Shown: positions 6,436-16,000 of the stretch, in pieces
How the letters are laid out: every line of letters starts with the position of its first letter
Numbering within the stretch: position 1 is the first letter of the stretch
From: a virus
Direction: 5' to 3' (one strand)
IMG/VR virus record: IMGVR_UViG_3300047323_000163
Coordinates: 1-23,546 of that record
Length of the DNA stretch: 23,546 nucleotides
Position numbers and translations under genes: made by a program
Notes under the pieces: model-generated
The model's database searches: none
Seen by the model: only the letters and a program-made list of their open reading frames with translations
What the model was told of the DNA's origin: nothing

Positions 6436-6828
6436 ATGGCAACTGTCCAGAGGCAAAGCGCGCCTCGTCCCGCTAAGATAGTGCCCCGCAAAAAGGGGGC
6501 CGCTGCCGTAGGTGGGGTGAGCACTGGAACGTTGGCGGTGACCATCGGGCAATTTGTAACGCCACGCAGTATTCCCTTTTATGCCCTGACCTATTTGGCG
6601 CCACTGATCACCACAATTTCCGGCCTCGTCATGGCATGGCTGCAAACCCAGATCGCCGTAGTCAATACGTGGTTGCGGCTGTGGCTTCCCCGCAGAATCC
6701 TTAAGCGTCGGCTCAAAGTCCCTGACCTCCCCGCGAAGGAGAGGAAGGAAATAGAGAAGGCGTTGCATGACGTGGATCAGCATCGGATCCTGCAACAGAT
6801 CAGGACGATCAAGGACACAATAGAATGA
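6436..6828 (+). CDS. Small membrane protein, moron-like, gene 2 of 2
   Basis: This 130-residue protein starts seven bases after the previous stop, with GAGGG overlapping that stop as ribosome site, so it is coupled to the gene before it. It has a basic N-terminus (RPAKIVPRKKG), a weakly hydrophobic stretch at about 24-40, and a clear hydrophobic region at about 48-80 broken by a PLI turn, then a strongly basic segment, LPRRILKRRLK, and an amphipathic charged C-terminal helix. Codon use includes TTT, AAA, ATA and GTA, unlike the GC-rich neighbours. It converges with the - strand gene ending at 6835, only six bases away and with no terminator between. Function is unknown. Confidence 0.65.
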   Translation: MATVQRQSAPRPAKIVPRKKGAAAVGGVSTGTLAVTIGQFVTPRSIPFYALTYLAPLITTISGLVMAWLQTQIAVVNTWLRLWLPRRILKRRLKVPDLPAKERKEIEKALHDVDQHRILQQIRTIKDTIE

Positions 6829-6834
6829 TTTAAC

Positions 6835-7098
6835 TCAGCGGCGCAGCGAATTTATTCGTTCAGGATCAAGTGCAGTCAGCAGCTCGATCAACCGAGCATT
6901 CTCGGCCTCGATGCGCGTCAGACGTTCCTTGATTTCATTCATGTCGTTCTGAAGCCGGTCAGCGCGGGCACGCTGTGCCTCGGCCTCTTCCTTCCAGACC
7001 TTTGCGGTATTGGTCTGCCAAGCCGCCCTGACGATGATCAGGGCGGCAGCAACAGCCGATATGAGGCCCGCGTAATCGATGATGCTCTTAGGGCCCAT
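6835..7098 (-). CDS. Small membrane protein with coiled coil, lysis-region
   Basis: The ATG at 7098 has GGGAGAGAG upstream. The 87-residue product has one N-terminal membrane helix (about residues 8-26, with the core LISAVAAALIIV), followed by a long charged heptad-patterned helix from about 33 to 75 (EEAEAQRARADRLQNDMNE and on). One membrane anchor with a cytoplasmic or external coiled coil next to lysin genes is a design seen in accessory lysis proteins of Gram-positive phages, and such genes are sometimes annotated as second holins or just membrane proteins. The gene follows the CHAP tail protein by 12 bases. The sequence does not decide between holin, antiholin and structural roles. Confidence 0.7.
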   Translation of the reverse strand: MGPKSIIDYAGLISAVAAALIIVRAAWQTNTAKVWKEEAEAQRARADRLQNDMNEIKERLTRIEAENARLIELLTALDPERINSLRR

Positions 7099-7110
7099 GG
7101 CTCTCTCCCA

Positions 7111-8091
7111 TTACGCAGGTGCGATAGTCGTGACGGTTCCGCTCGAACCTCGGTACCTGAGTGCGCCACCAGAGACGAACAGGATTCCGCCGCCACTCGG
7201 ATTGGTGGTCGGGGCGGTCGTCGCGTTCTTCATGCTGATGACCGCACCAGCGCTTCCACCAAGATCCGCGGTCGTGCTACCGAGCTGGAGAGCCTTGGTC
7301 AGGTAGGCGATCGAATTGGTGATCTGAGCACCAGCACCCGTGATCTCGAAAACGATATTGCCGTCAGCGTCCTTGAATCGGACGATGGAAGGGGCGGTAG
7401 AGGTGGCTCCCACCACCTCAAGAGCCACGGTCGAGGAGTCGTTCTGCTGGATGAACACACGGCCCGCGTGGGCCGCACCGTCCACGCTCAGAGTGTCCGT
7501 GACCAGGTTGTTCGTCATCAGTCCGCCCGGCCGCAGCTCGGCCGGCCCAGGGCCCATGTGCGAGAGCGCGTACGTGTATCCGGAGACGCCCTTCTTCGCG
7601 GTATCGGCCGTGATGATGCCTTCGGGGTAAGCGGGCAGACCGTACCCGTACACATTCGCGTCGGAACGCTTGCGCTTACGGAAATAGACACCGTCACCCT
7701 CGGAAGTACCGTTATCAGAGGTGTTGGCTTCGATCGTCCAAATGTAAGTCGCGTCGTAGGCGTAAACGATCCCTGTGTGGTCCTGGCCCGAAGTTCCGTA
7801 CATGACCTGAGCGCCAATTGCCGGGTACCAGGACCAACGGCCAGCAGTGTTGAACCACGTAACAGCGGCCGAGCAGTCAGCGGTACGCGGGAAAAGAGCC
7901 GCGCAACCAGCGCGCATCGCTACCCACGAGGTGAACACGGCACACCATGACTGGCCCTGAGCCCAGCTAAGGCCGGGAACTTCCGACGCGTACTTCTCGG
8001 CATTGGTCCAGCCGCCCTCGGTGTATCCCTCGCGATAACCGATCTGCGACTTGGCCACTGCAATAACCTGCGACATAAGCGAGATAGCCAT
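7111..8091 (-). CDS. Tail-associated CHAP hydrolase with fiber-like C-terminal module
   Basis: The 326-residue protein starts at an ATG with AGGAGG six bases upstream. Residues 1-175 are a CHAP domain: Cys50 in SWCAVFTSWV, His105 in DHTG and Glu121 in IEANT are the expected catalytic residues. It aligns without large gaps to residues 1-176 of the endolysin (shared GYGLP, EGI.TAD). Instead of LysM it carries a beta-rich, Gly/Thr/Ser module (about 190-326) ending GGALRYRGSSGTVTTIAPA, a type found at the C-termini of actinophage minor tail and fiber proteins. It therefore probably sits at the tail tip and opens peptidoglycan locally during DNA entry. It is the last of the tail genes. A role as second lysin cannot be excluded. 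Confidence 0.85.
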   Translation of the reverse strand: MAISLMSQVIAVAKSQIGYREGYTEGGWTNAEKYASEVPGLSWAQGQSWCAVFTSWVAMRAGCAALFPRTADCSAAVTWFNTAGRWSWYPAIGAQVMYGTSGQDHTGIVYAYDATYIWTIEANTSDNGTSEGDGVYFRKRKRSDANVYGYGLPAYPEGIITADTAKKGVSGYTYALSHMGPGPAELRPGGLMTNNLVTDTLSVDGAAHAGRVFIQQNDSSTVALEVVGATSTAPSIVRFKDADGNIVFEITGAGAQITNSIAYLTKALQLGSTTADLGGSAGAVISMKNATTAPTTNPSGGGILFVSGGALRYRGSSGTVTTIAPA

Positions 8092-8104
8092 TGATTCCTC
8101 CTAG

Positions 8105-9631
8105 TCAGCTCTGAAGGAGCGTGTTAATTACTCCTGCGACATAGGAGTTACCGGCATCAGAAAGGTGCACAGAGTCAGTGCCGGCCGCACCCGGAGAAGC
8201 GGGGTTAGCCCAGAAGCCCTGTGAATTGAAGTAGTTCCAGGAGTTACGGCCAATGCTCCACAGGTCGACTAGCGCAGCCTCGAAGGACAGCGCCAGGCCG
8301 TGAGCACGGTCTACGTAATCCTGGTATCGGAAGTTCGAGAAGTCGGCCGTTCCGATATGGGGCAGGGCAATCACGATGTCTGTGGCACCCGTAAGCGAGC
8401 CGCCATCGCGGATGTACGCGAGGTGCTGTCGCACAGTGGACGCCCATGCGTCAGCCGAGACGCCGTTCATAACGTCCTCGGGGCTGACCATGTAAACGGC
8501 AAGGTCAGCCGGGTAGCTCGGGCCGCCATTCCAGTCCAGCCGTCCAGGGGCGGTGTAGTGGGAGGCGAATCCATTCCGGCGACCGAAGTTGTTCACGACG
8601 GTTCCCGTCGCGTTTTCAGCCGAGACACCGAATACCGAGAGGTACTGGGCCGAGGTGCCGGTGTGCGTCAGCTTCACCGTGTGAGTGGCAGCGGACAGGC
8701 CCGTGACCGTGGTCTTCCGAACAACCAGACCAGAGGTCGCGGTGTCCGTGATCGCAACGGCGGTAGCTCCGTCGATCGAGTACGACCAGGGTGAGTGAGC
8801 ACCGTCAGCGCTGAGGGTGAAGATGTTCACCGTGGAACCGCGGACCGTAAAGGTGAGCGTGGCGCCGTTGGTGTTGGCGTACAGGTAGCCCCAGCCCGGC
8901 CCCATCTGATACCCGCCGATGTTCCAGGTGCCCGTCTGCGTCACCAGGCCGCCAGAGGTAGTCCACTGGGTGATAGCCGCGGAGTCCGAACCCGAGATGC
9001 CCTGCGAGCTGAAGAGGGCCGAGTGGAAGCCCGTGCCACCGTCGCCACAGGTGGCCTGAAGGGAGGTCGCCAGGACGCCGGGCCAAGACTTGGTACGGAG
9101 GTTGGAGGCGTAGAAGCCGACAGCCGAGCTGCCGCCGAAGACAGCCACGTTCGCCTTGCCGGACCCCTGCTTCGCGGCATCCCTCTTGGGTCGCCAGAAC
9201 TCGCCCCAGCCGCTCGGGGCGTAGATGCCCTTGGCCTGAGAGGCGACAGAGTTGGGGGCCTTCACCCACGAGGCAGCGGTGTTGCTGACGAAGTTCGCGT
9301 CCACATACGCCTTGGTGCCGTGGGGGTCGCTCGCGACCAGGTGCGATTCGAACCGCTCGCCGAGGGTGACCGAGGTCAGAGCGACCTTCCCGCCTCCGAA
9401 ATCCACCCACAGACGCTCGACACCATCGGGGCCGTAAAAGGTGGGAAGGATGCCCTGGGCATCAGCAGTCAGGGACGAGATCGGAGCACCGTCAGCGTCC
9501 GTCAGGTCACTGATCTGGTTCGCGCCACTGGTCGGACCGTCCCACGCGGTCCCAGTGGCGTTGGGGACTCGGGCACCGTTTACATCCTCGGCAACGTCAG
9601 CGGCAGAACCACCAAAGAGATTTCGTGCCAC
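8105..9631 (-). CDS. Minor tail protein with SGNH/GDSL-esterase domain
   Basis: A GTG start at 9631 follows AGGAGG at six bases. The 508-residue protein has an N-terminal virion-attachment type region (about 1-130, with ISDLTDADG and LWVDFGGG) and then an SGNH hydrolase fold: block I FGGSSAVG at 165-172 gives Ser168 as nucleophile (GGS instead of GDS), and block V DSVHL near the end gives Asp486 and His489. Between them, about residues 225-340 form a beta-rich insert. Such domains deacetylate or deacylate glycans and polymers, so this is probably a receptor- or capsule-modifying tail enzyme. It lies between a minor tail gene and the CHAP tail protein, and follows a terminator-like hairpin. 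The substrate is unknown. Confidence 0.82.
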   Translation of the reverse strand: MARNLFGGSAADVAEDVNGARVPNATGTAWDGPTSGANQISDLTDADGAPISSLTADAQGILPTFYGPDGVERLWVDFGGGKVALTSVTLGERFESHLVASDPHGTKAYVDANFVSNTAASWVKAPNSVASQAKGIYAPSGWGEFWRPKRDAAKQGSGKANVAVFGGSSAVGFYASNLRTKSWPGVLATSLQATCGDGGTGFHSALFSSQGISGSDSAAITQWTTSGGLVTQTGTWNIGGYQMGPGWGYLYANTNGATLTFTVRGSTVNIFTLSADGAHSPWSYSIDGATAVAITDTATSGLVVRKTTVTGLSAATHTVKLTHTGTSAQYLSVFGVSAENATGTVVNNFGRRNGFASHYTAPGRLDWNGGPSYPADLAVYMVSPEDVMNGVSADAWASTVRQHLAYIRDGGSLTGATDIVIALPHIGTADFSNFRYQDYVDRAHGLALSFEAALVDLWSIGRNSWNYFNSQGFWANPASPGAAGTDSVHLSDAGNSYVAGVINTLLQS

Positions 9632-9655
9632 TCGGCACCTCCTGAATCAGGGCAT

Positions 9656-9687
9656 AAAGAAAGGCCCTGCCGGGGATGCCGGGGGCC
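9656..9687 (-). terminator. Terminator-like hairpin upstream of the SGNH tail gene
   Basis: On the - strand, GGCCC and GGGCC form the outer stem, CCGG/CCGG the inner stem with a 2-base bulge and 5-base loop, followed by TTTCTTTA. It lies between the minor tail gene ending at 9711 and the GTG at 9631. It probably lowers transcription of the downstream tail-enzyme genes. Confidence 0.6.
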
Positions 9688-9710
9688 GACGTACTTGTCT
9701 ATGGGTTGGG

Positions 9711-10769
9711 TTACTCGCCGAATTCGTTCGCCTCGTACGTGCCGGAAAGGTAGAGAGTCGAACCGGCCGGCAGTGCCCTCAGACCGTCGAGGGCCTGAGC
9801 GAGGTTCGTCCAGTTGGGCGTGTACAGCGTCAGGTTCGAGGAGTTGGCCTGCGTTTGCGCAAGGATCTGCATGGCATTCGGCATGTTGCCGCCGTTGTTG
9901 GGGTTCGAAAGGAACCCTGTAAGCACCTGTCGTATCGCACCGTTGGCAGGCGTCGGGAGAGTCGTACCGAGGTACCAGTTAGTACCGGAGACCACCACGC
10001 CCGTGTCCTCGTAGGCCGTGAAACTGGACGAGAACTGGACCGTGTTCGGAGCGACCCACCGCCACCGACCCTTGCGAGCAGCCGGGGCAGTCTTGCCGTT
10101 GAACATGCTCGGGGTGTACGAGTACGCCTTGCCGAGGGTCTGGGTCCACATGAAGCCGTCGCGGCCCTTGAAGCCCTCGGTCTGAGTCGAGTTGCGGTTG
10201 ACGTCCATGTCGTACACGAAGGAGCCGGACTGCACGTAGGGGGCCGTCAGGTCCGTGTTCCAGGGCGACTCGACGCGGGGCGGCATGTCGAACATCAGGC
10301 GAGAGCTGACGGAGATCGCCGCGTTGCTCTTCGGCACAGCCACCTCGTGAAGCACCATGTCCCAGTTGCCACCGAGAGAACGAGTGGGCTGGGGAGCGAC
10401 GGGAGTAGCCGCGGGCTGACCCTGCACCACAGCGATGTTCACGGACCCGGCCGACAAGTCCGCGCGGATGACGATGATGTCGATGCGTGCGTAAGACGAG
10501 GTGTTGTCTGCGATCGTCAGGGACTTGGTGCCTGTCAGCTCGTAGTAGAAGCCACCGACCCAAGCCCGGCCAGCGTTGACCACCACAGTGCGGCCGGTCG
10601 TAGTGGTGTAGAAGGGCAGGTCCGTCGACTCGTACGAGGAAGCCGTGAGACGCCGGTCGATCCGGTCGCCTCCCCACATCTGCGCCATCTTTTGCCACTG
10701 GACCTGAGAGACCGTATTGGAGCCACCGGCCCCATTGGCGGCCGAGAACGGATAACTAAGTTCTGCCAT
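9711..10769 (-). CDS. Minor tail / baseplate protein
   Basis: This 352-residue protein starts at an ATG overlapping the preceding stop by one base (TAATG), with GAGG close upstream. The first 150 residues (QKMAQMWGGDRIDRRL, then VVVNAGRAWVGGFYYELTG and YARIDIIVIRADL) look like the beta-sandwich start common to siphophage baseplate and receptor-binding proteins that begin with a gp37-partner domain. The C-terminal part (about 210-352) is a separate beta-rich region with Thr/Asn/Gly content, perhaps host-recognition. Position directly after the gp37-like tail gene and before two tail enzymes supports a tail-tip role. It could carry receptor specificity, but no binding site can be read from the sequence. 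Confidence 0.75.
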   Translation of the reverse strand: MAELSYPFSAANGAGGSNTVSQVQWQKMAQMWGGDRIDRRLTASSYESTDLPFYTTTTGRTVVVNAGRAWVGGFYYELTGTKSLTIADNTSSYARIDIIVIRADLSAGSVNIAVVQGQPAATPVAPQPTRSLGGNWDMVLHEVAVPKSNAAISVSSRLMFDMPPRVESPWNTDLTAPYVQSGSFVYDMDVNRNSTQTEGFKGRDGFMWTQTLGKAYSYTPSMFNGKTAPAARKGRWRWVAPNTVQFSSSFTAYEDTGVVVSGTNWYLGTTLPTPANGAIRQVLTGFLSNPNNGGNMPNAMQILAQTQANSSNLTLYTPNWTNLAQALDGLRALPAGSTLYLSGTYEANEFGE

Positions 10770-11998
10770 TACATCCTCGTTTCTAGCTTCCTCAGCTTCT
10801 CGCGCATCTCGAATACGGTCTTGTAAAGGTTCAAGGGATTACCGGTACCCTGCTCGCCGATCTTCGGTGAAACGGTCTGCGTCTTACCGCCGTCCTCGAT
10901 GGTGATATCCACTTCGCGGACAAGGTCGCTGTATTCGGTGCCATCAGCGACGACAGTCACGACATCCCCCACGAAGTAATCCCGGCCGAACTGAATCTGC
11001 GGGGTGTCGATGGGGTAAATCTGGAAGTTGCCGTTCGGGGCACCATCGGAAAGGGCGGAATCCGCAGCATCGATCACGGCAGCCTTGGCCGACTCGAAGT
11101 CAGCGTCAGTCATGTCCGTGGACGCCTTCATGGGCTGACCGGTGCTCGGGTTGGTTTTCAGGCCGAGGTCACGCCGGTCGATGAAGGTCTCGCGGATCGT
11201 GCCCCACTCGGCCTCCGCATCCGCGTTGATCTTCTGGTAGATGTACCGCTCGGCTCCGTCGCCCTGGCAAGCCACGATGGCTCGGGTCGTAGAGGGGGCG
11301 GACAGGGTCCAGATGTACTCGCGCAGGTTGCCCAGCTCCCGAGAGAAGCGGACATCCGCGGAACGGTCCTGCGGGGTGAACACGTCCAGGACGATCTTCT
11401 TCAGGTTGGGGTCGTACACGAACCGGTAGCCGGTGTTCTTCGTGTCGATCCACTCTTCGAACTTGGTCCCCAGGACATCGAACCGAAGCGAGTCGTCCAC
11501 CTGGCCCCCAAGGTTGGGGACGGTCGGGAAGACGACACCAGGCGCTCGACGGTCCGCCACGGCAGCAGGGCCCAGCGCCGACGACAACTCCTGCCAGACA
11601 GCCGTACCGGCCTTCCCAGACACGGTCCGAGTGGCCACCCCCGAGTACTGCTGGGCGATGGTCTTCGCCGGGCTGGGGAAGGCGAGCCGCTGGTAGGCCA
11701 GTTTGTTGTCACACGGTCCACCGACGTACAGCGAGCCCGCCTCGGTGTGCTGCTCAACCGTCCAGTAGTGCTGGAAGGACTCGATGGGGCCGGTCAGGAT
11801 CGGCTTGTCCACACCGTCCTGATAGATCGCGACGCCGCCGCCCTTCTGCAATAGGTCTGCCTGCGGCGTACCGGCCTTGATGAGCAACGTCCAGGAGCCG
11901 GCCTGGCAGTAGCGCACCACCAGGTCCAGCTTCATCCACGTGTCGATCTCGCCCACCCGGTTGAGGTCTCGGTCCCGCACCTCGATTCGATAACCCAT
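10769..11998 (-). CDS. Siphovirus ReqiPepy6 gp37-like tail protein
   Basis: The 409-residue protein starts three bases after the distal tail gene stop; no strong ribosome site is visible, so it is probably translated by coupling. The N-terminus YRIEVRDRDLNRVGEID, then WTLLIKAGT, GVAIYQDG and ILTGPIES, is the typical opening of the gp37-like family (PF14594) found next to the distal tail protein in actinophages. The C-terminal half carries YFVGDVVTV and VREVDITIEDGGKTQTV, the end region of the same family. This family is thought to be the tail-hub or baseplate component equivalent to Tal/gp27-like proteins. It precedes the minor tail protein and shares one base with its start. The exact position in the tail tip is inference. 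Confidence 0.88.
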   Translation of the reverse strand: MGYRIEVRDRDLNRVGEIDTWMKLDLVVRYCQAGSWTLLIKAGTPQADLLQKGGGVAIYQDGVDKPILTGPIESFQHYWTVEQHTEAGSLYVGGPCDNKLAYQRLAFPSPAKTIAQQYSGVATRTVSGKAGTAVWQELSSALGPAAVADRRAPGVVFPTVPNLGGQVDDSLRFDVLGTKFEEWIDTKNTGYRFVYDPNLKKIVLDVFTPQDRSADVRFSRELGNLREYIWTLSAPSTTRAIVACQGDGAERYIYQKINADAEAEWGTIRETFIDRRDLGLKTNPSTGQPMKASTDMTDADFESAKAAVIDAADSALSDGAPNGNFQIYPIDTPQIQFGRDYFVGDVVTVVADGTEYSDLVREVDITIEDGGKTQTVSPKIGEQGTGNPLNLYKTVFEMREKLRKLETRM

Positions 11999-12001
11999 AG
12001 A

Positions 12002-13000
12002 TCAGTAGCTTTCGTAGCGCGGATTGAATGAAATGGAGATGGAGGCCGGCCCACTGCCCGCCACCAGGGCCACATCAATCAGTGAGTCGCCAGGCGGTAT
12101 GTTCCACAGCACCGGATTAGGTGCGAGTAGCGGGTAATAGTTCGTTCCCAAGTCGTCCTTGAGCGTCTTGTAGCCGGGGCGACTGTCCACGATCAGCGTC
12201 CGCCCAGTCGGAATGACATCCGCTCCAGTTCCCAGGGGGCCGATCTGAAAGGACTCCCCGAACGCGTTGGTCAGATTCAGTTGCTTGACGGGCCCGGTGA
12301 TTTCCCAGGTGGGCCAGGCTTCGATGTCGCCGGGATTGGTGACGTCCACAATGGTTTCCGAGGGTAGGCCCTCAGAGAGGCTGGGCGGCAGGAAGGTGCC
12401 GCCGTTGTTGAAGAACGGCTTAGCAGCCTCAAACTTCCAGCTAGCGGCCGTAACTTCATCCGAGTAGAACCAGGGATCAAAGGCGGTGAGCTGGATTCCG
12501 TACTTCACCCATGTGAAACCGGCCTGGTCCGTAGCCTCACTGCCTTCTACACCAGACTTGTAATAGCAGTACAGGTACCGCGGATCTCCGTTTGACTCGA
12601 CAAACTTCAGCACGCAATACCCACGCTTCGGGTTGAGTGCATTGATGAGCTGACGCTTCAGCTTGAGTACAGTCCTGCGGTCGATCCCGTGAATGAAGAC
12701 GGGAAGCATGATTTCGCGCTGTGTGGCCCTGGCACCTCGGAACATTCCACCATCGAGGTTCGGACTGTCGTCCGAGTGCAGCTCCATCGGCGGGGAATCG
12801 AGACCAGTCGCACCAGGCAGCATGAAAATGCTGGGCCAAGCACCACCGGAGAACCCGGTGAGGGGGATCTCCTCCCCCTCACCGTTGTTCCCTGTGATGG
12901 ACACGAAGGTGCGCTGCCATAGGACGCGGTCCGGAGGCTGAGGGCCAGCAAAACCCCTGTTGTCCCTCAGTACTGCCGGTGATACGGCGGGAATTGGCAT
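12002..13000 (-). CDS. Distal tail protein (Dit-like)
   Basis: This 332-residue protein starts at an ATG with AGGAG six bases upstream, 17 bases after the tape measure stop. Diagnostic parts are the early LTGFSGG and a REIMLPVFIHG strand near residue 95, followed by LKRQLINALNPKRG, and later QLTAFDPWFYSD near 170, where this family turns from the N-terminal belt domain to the C-terminal galectin-like domain. The second domain includes WPTWEITGPV and LIVDSRPGYKTL. Dit proteins form the ring joining the tail tube to the tip. Position directly after the tape measure and before the gp37-like hub is the standard siphovirus order. Confidence 0.88.
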   Translation of the reverse strand: MPIPAVSPAVLRDNRGFAGPQPPDRVLWQRTFVSITGNNGEGEEIPLTGFSGGAWPSIFMLPGATGLDSPPMELHSDDSPNLDGGMFRGARATQREIMLPVFIHGIDRRTVLKLKRQLINALNPKRGYCVLKFVESNGDPRYLYCYYKSGVEGSEATDQAGFTWVKYGIQLTAFDPWFYSDEVTAASWKFEAAKPFFNNGGTFLPPSLSEGLPSETIVDVTNPGDIEAWPTWEITGPVKQLNLTNAFGESFQIGPLGTGADVIPTGRTLIVDSRPGYKTLKDDLGTNYYPLLAPNPVLWNIPPGDSLIDVALVAGSGPASISISFNPRYESY

Positions 13001-13016
13001 AGCGCACTCCTAACGA

Positions 13017-16000
13017 TTAGAGACCTCCGTAAAGCGCCTCCGCGTACTTCATCGCCCGAAGCACGGACTGAGTGCTGTTCTCGGACTTCGCTTCGTGGAT
13101 GTGGATTTCGTACTTCTTTCCGCCGAGAATCCCGGCGGTGTCCTGGTCGTTGTAGACCCGCTCGCCTCCGCTGAAATCAATCAGCTCGGGTCCGCGCTCG
13201 CCGACGAGGGCGAGACCAGGCGAAGCCGAAGCGGTGCCCGTCCAATAGCCCTTGGTCCCGGAAAGGGCCTTCGGCCACCCCGAGCCGTATCGGTGCGTCG
13301 CATAGTTCAGGCCCGCATAGATCGAGGCCAGACCGTTGGTGATGCCGAGGCTCTTGTACGGGCCGGCATACGCCGCAAAGGTCTGCGGAATCGTCTGCAT
13401 AAGGCCCTGAGACGGGTAGCCGGCCTTCGCGTTGCTGTCCCAATTGTTGATGGCCTTCGGGTTACCGTTGGACTCAACCTGGATTCGTCGCAGCACCAGA
13501 TCCGTGTAATCCTGGGACAGCTTCAATTCACTCAGTACGCGCTTTACCGTGGGCTTCCATCGCGTGACGCCCTCGCCGGGCGGATTGTCGAGAGAGTACT
13601 TCTCCGCGATGTCTGAAGGCTTGGCCGCATTGACCTTGGCCTTGTCCGAGAAGTCGAACAGGCCTTTCGTGTTCGGAAGGGCTTCCTTTCCTGTCTCGTA
13701 GACATCGCCCAGAACAGTCGTCGCATAGTCCATAGGCGAGGTCGCGAAGGACTTCACGGCCTTCACCATGTCGACTATCTGATTGACTTCGCCGGTACCG
13801 ACATCCCAGAGGGCATCGATCGTCTTAGTCACCGAGCCGACAGGATCGGTTATCAGATCCTTGGCGCCACCGACAATGGACTTTACGGAATCCCAGACGC
13901 CTCCGAAGAGGTCATCGAAAACGCTCGTCAGGGTGTGCGTCGAGAACGTGTCCCCGAGGAACTTTTCACCGCGGTCCAGGATGTTTCCGTTGCCCTTCCA
14001 GACATCGTCATGGAAGTAATCGCCGAGAGTCGGAGCAAAGGCACCGCCGATGATGCCGACGATCTGACCCACGACGGTAGGCAGGCGCTTCAGGAACTTC
14101 CAGGAATCCTCCGTGACGAAGTTGTAGATTCCGTCGAACTTCCCTGCCAGGTCGGAACCGATGTAACGACCTGAACCCTGGCCGGCCCCCAGCATTCCCG
14201 ACTGGATATCCCCACCGAGAGGGGCCGACGTAGCATCGAAGGCCATCGTGTTGATAGCCGCCGTAGCATCGGGCCAGACATTCTGGTTGTGGATCAGGTC
14301 AACGATCTTGTCGATACCGAAGCGGCCGACAATGCCACCACCCGCGAAGCGAGAAAGCTGACCCTTGCGGGCCATCGCATTCCAGGAATGGATCAGGGGA
14401 GCCCCGAGCGTGGCTGTCACCTCGGGGCGAAGGATCGCTTCACCAGGCGACAAGATCGCCGGAACGGAGTCAACGCCGGGCGAGTAGCCCGGCAGGACAC
14501 CACCCGTAGCGAAGTGGGCCAAGTTGCCCTGACTGGTGATCACGCCGCCCGTGTAGGGCTTCTTCGGCTTCTTCCCCTTGCCACTCGATGAGCCGCCGCT
14601 CTTGTGGTTGGCGATGTTGTCGAGGGACGTATCCAGGTGGTTGGCCGCCGTGTGCGCCGAGTTGAGGGAATCCTTCAGGTCATCGACCTGTCCCTTGACG
14701 TCCTTCAGGCTGCGGCCGTTCAGCAGGCCGATACGACCAGCAAGGGAGGTGCTTCCCGTGCCCTGACCGACCTTCGTGTACGCCTTGTCCGCAGCCGTCG
14801 TCAGCTTGTCGAACCAATCCCTGATGTCCTTCAGGGAGCGGCCATTGAGCAGACCAACCCGGCCGGCCACTGAGCCGCTGCCGGTTCCCTGCCCGACCTT
14901 TTCGAAGACGCGGTTAGCCGCATCGTGAACCTTGTCGAACTGGCCCTTGAGGCCGTTGAGGGAACGCCCGTTGAGCAGACCGACTCGACCAGCGAGAGAC
15001 CCGCCGCCAGTGCCCTGGCCAACCTTGGTGTAGCCCTTCTCCGCAGCAGCGTGGACGTGGTTGAACTCGCCCTTCAGGGCGTCCAGCTTCTTGCCGTTGA
15101 GGACGACCACCGAGTGAGCCGTGTCATCGACCTTGTTCTTCAGGTCAGTGACCGTGCCGTGGGCACCGTCGACCGTGACCTTGAGCTGAACCAGCTTCTT
15201 GCCGTCGAGCTGGGTGACCTCGGTCTGAGCGTTCTTCAGCTCGGCCGTCAGCTTGTCGACGTCTTGCTTGGTGTCTGTGATCTGCTGCCTGACGTTCGAC
15301 AGAGACACACGGTTCAGCGGGTCGAAGCCCTGAGTCTGAATCTGGTGAACCTGCTGCTGAGCATCCCGAGCAGCACCCGCAACGCTGTTGTTGCCACTGC
15401 TGGCCAACTGGTGGGCCAGGCGGTCAACGTCCATGCCCGCGACTTCACGAAGCCGGTCACGCAGGTCCGCGGTGCGGTCCTCCGCCTCACGGATCTGAGC
15501 GGCCACACGGTCCATGTCCGAACGGATGCGGTCACCCTGGCTATTGCGGCCGGTGACGCGGTCACGGGCACGTGCAACAGGTCCCCGGTCGTCTCCGCCG
15601 CGCAGCGTGGTGCGACGGTCCCGGTAGCCCTCACGGAAGCTGCCACCGTCAGCCCAAGAGCGGGTACCAGCGAGGCCCTGGCGGACGACTCGGGTAGAGC
15701 CACGGGCCGCGTTGAAGGCACCCCTCGCCGGGCTCAGCCCGATACCCATGATCTTCGTCAGCTTGCCGATGGTCTTCGACAGAATGCCGAAGCCGATAAG
15801 CAAGGGAGCGACGACTACCGCAATCTTGGCGATCTGGAGAATGGCATCCTTGATCGCAGGGTGATCCTGAAGGAAATTAGCCGCATCCTTGAACCAGCCG
15901 GTGATCCGCTTGATTTCCTCAGCGAATGTCATCAGTAGATCGGGGAGCTGCTTCAGGACGGACTTTCCGATATCCCCGACCTCATCGAGGACACCGTTCT

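Noticed and set aside
9441-10826. 461-codon + strand frame opposite minor tail genes
   Set aside because: Shadow frame spanning a gene border and a terminator hairpin; composition typical of antisense of GC-rich coding DNA.
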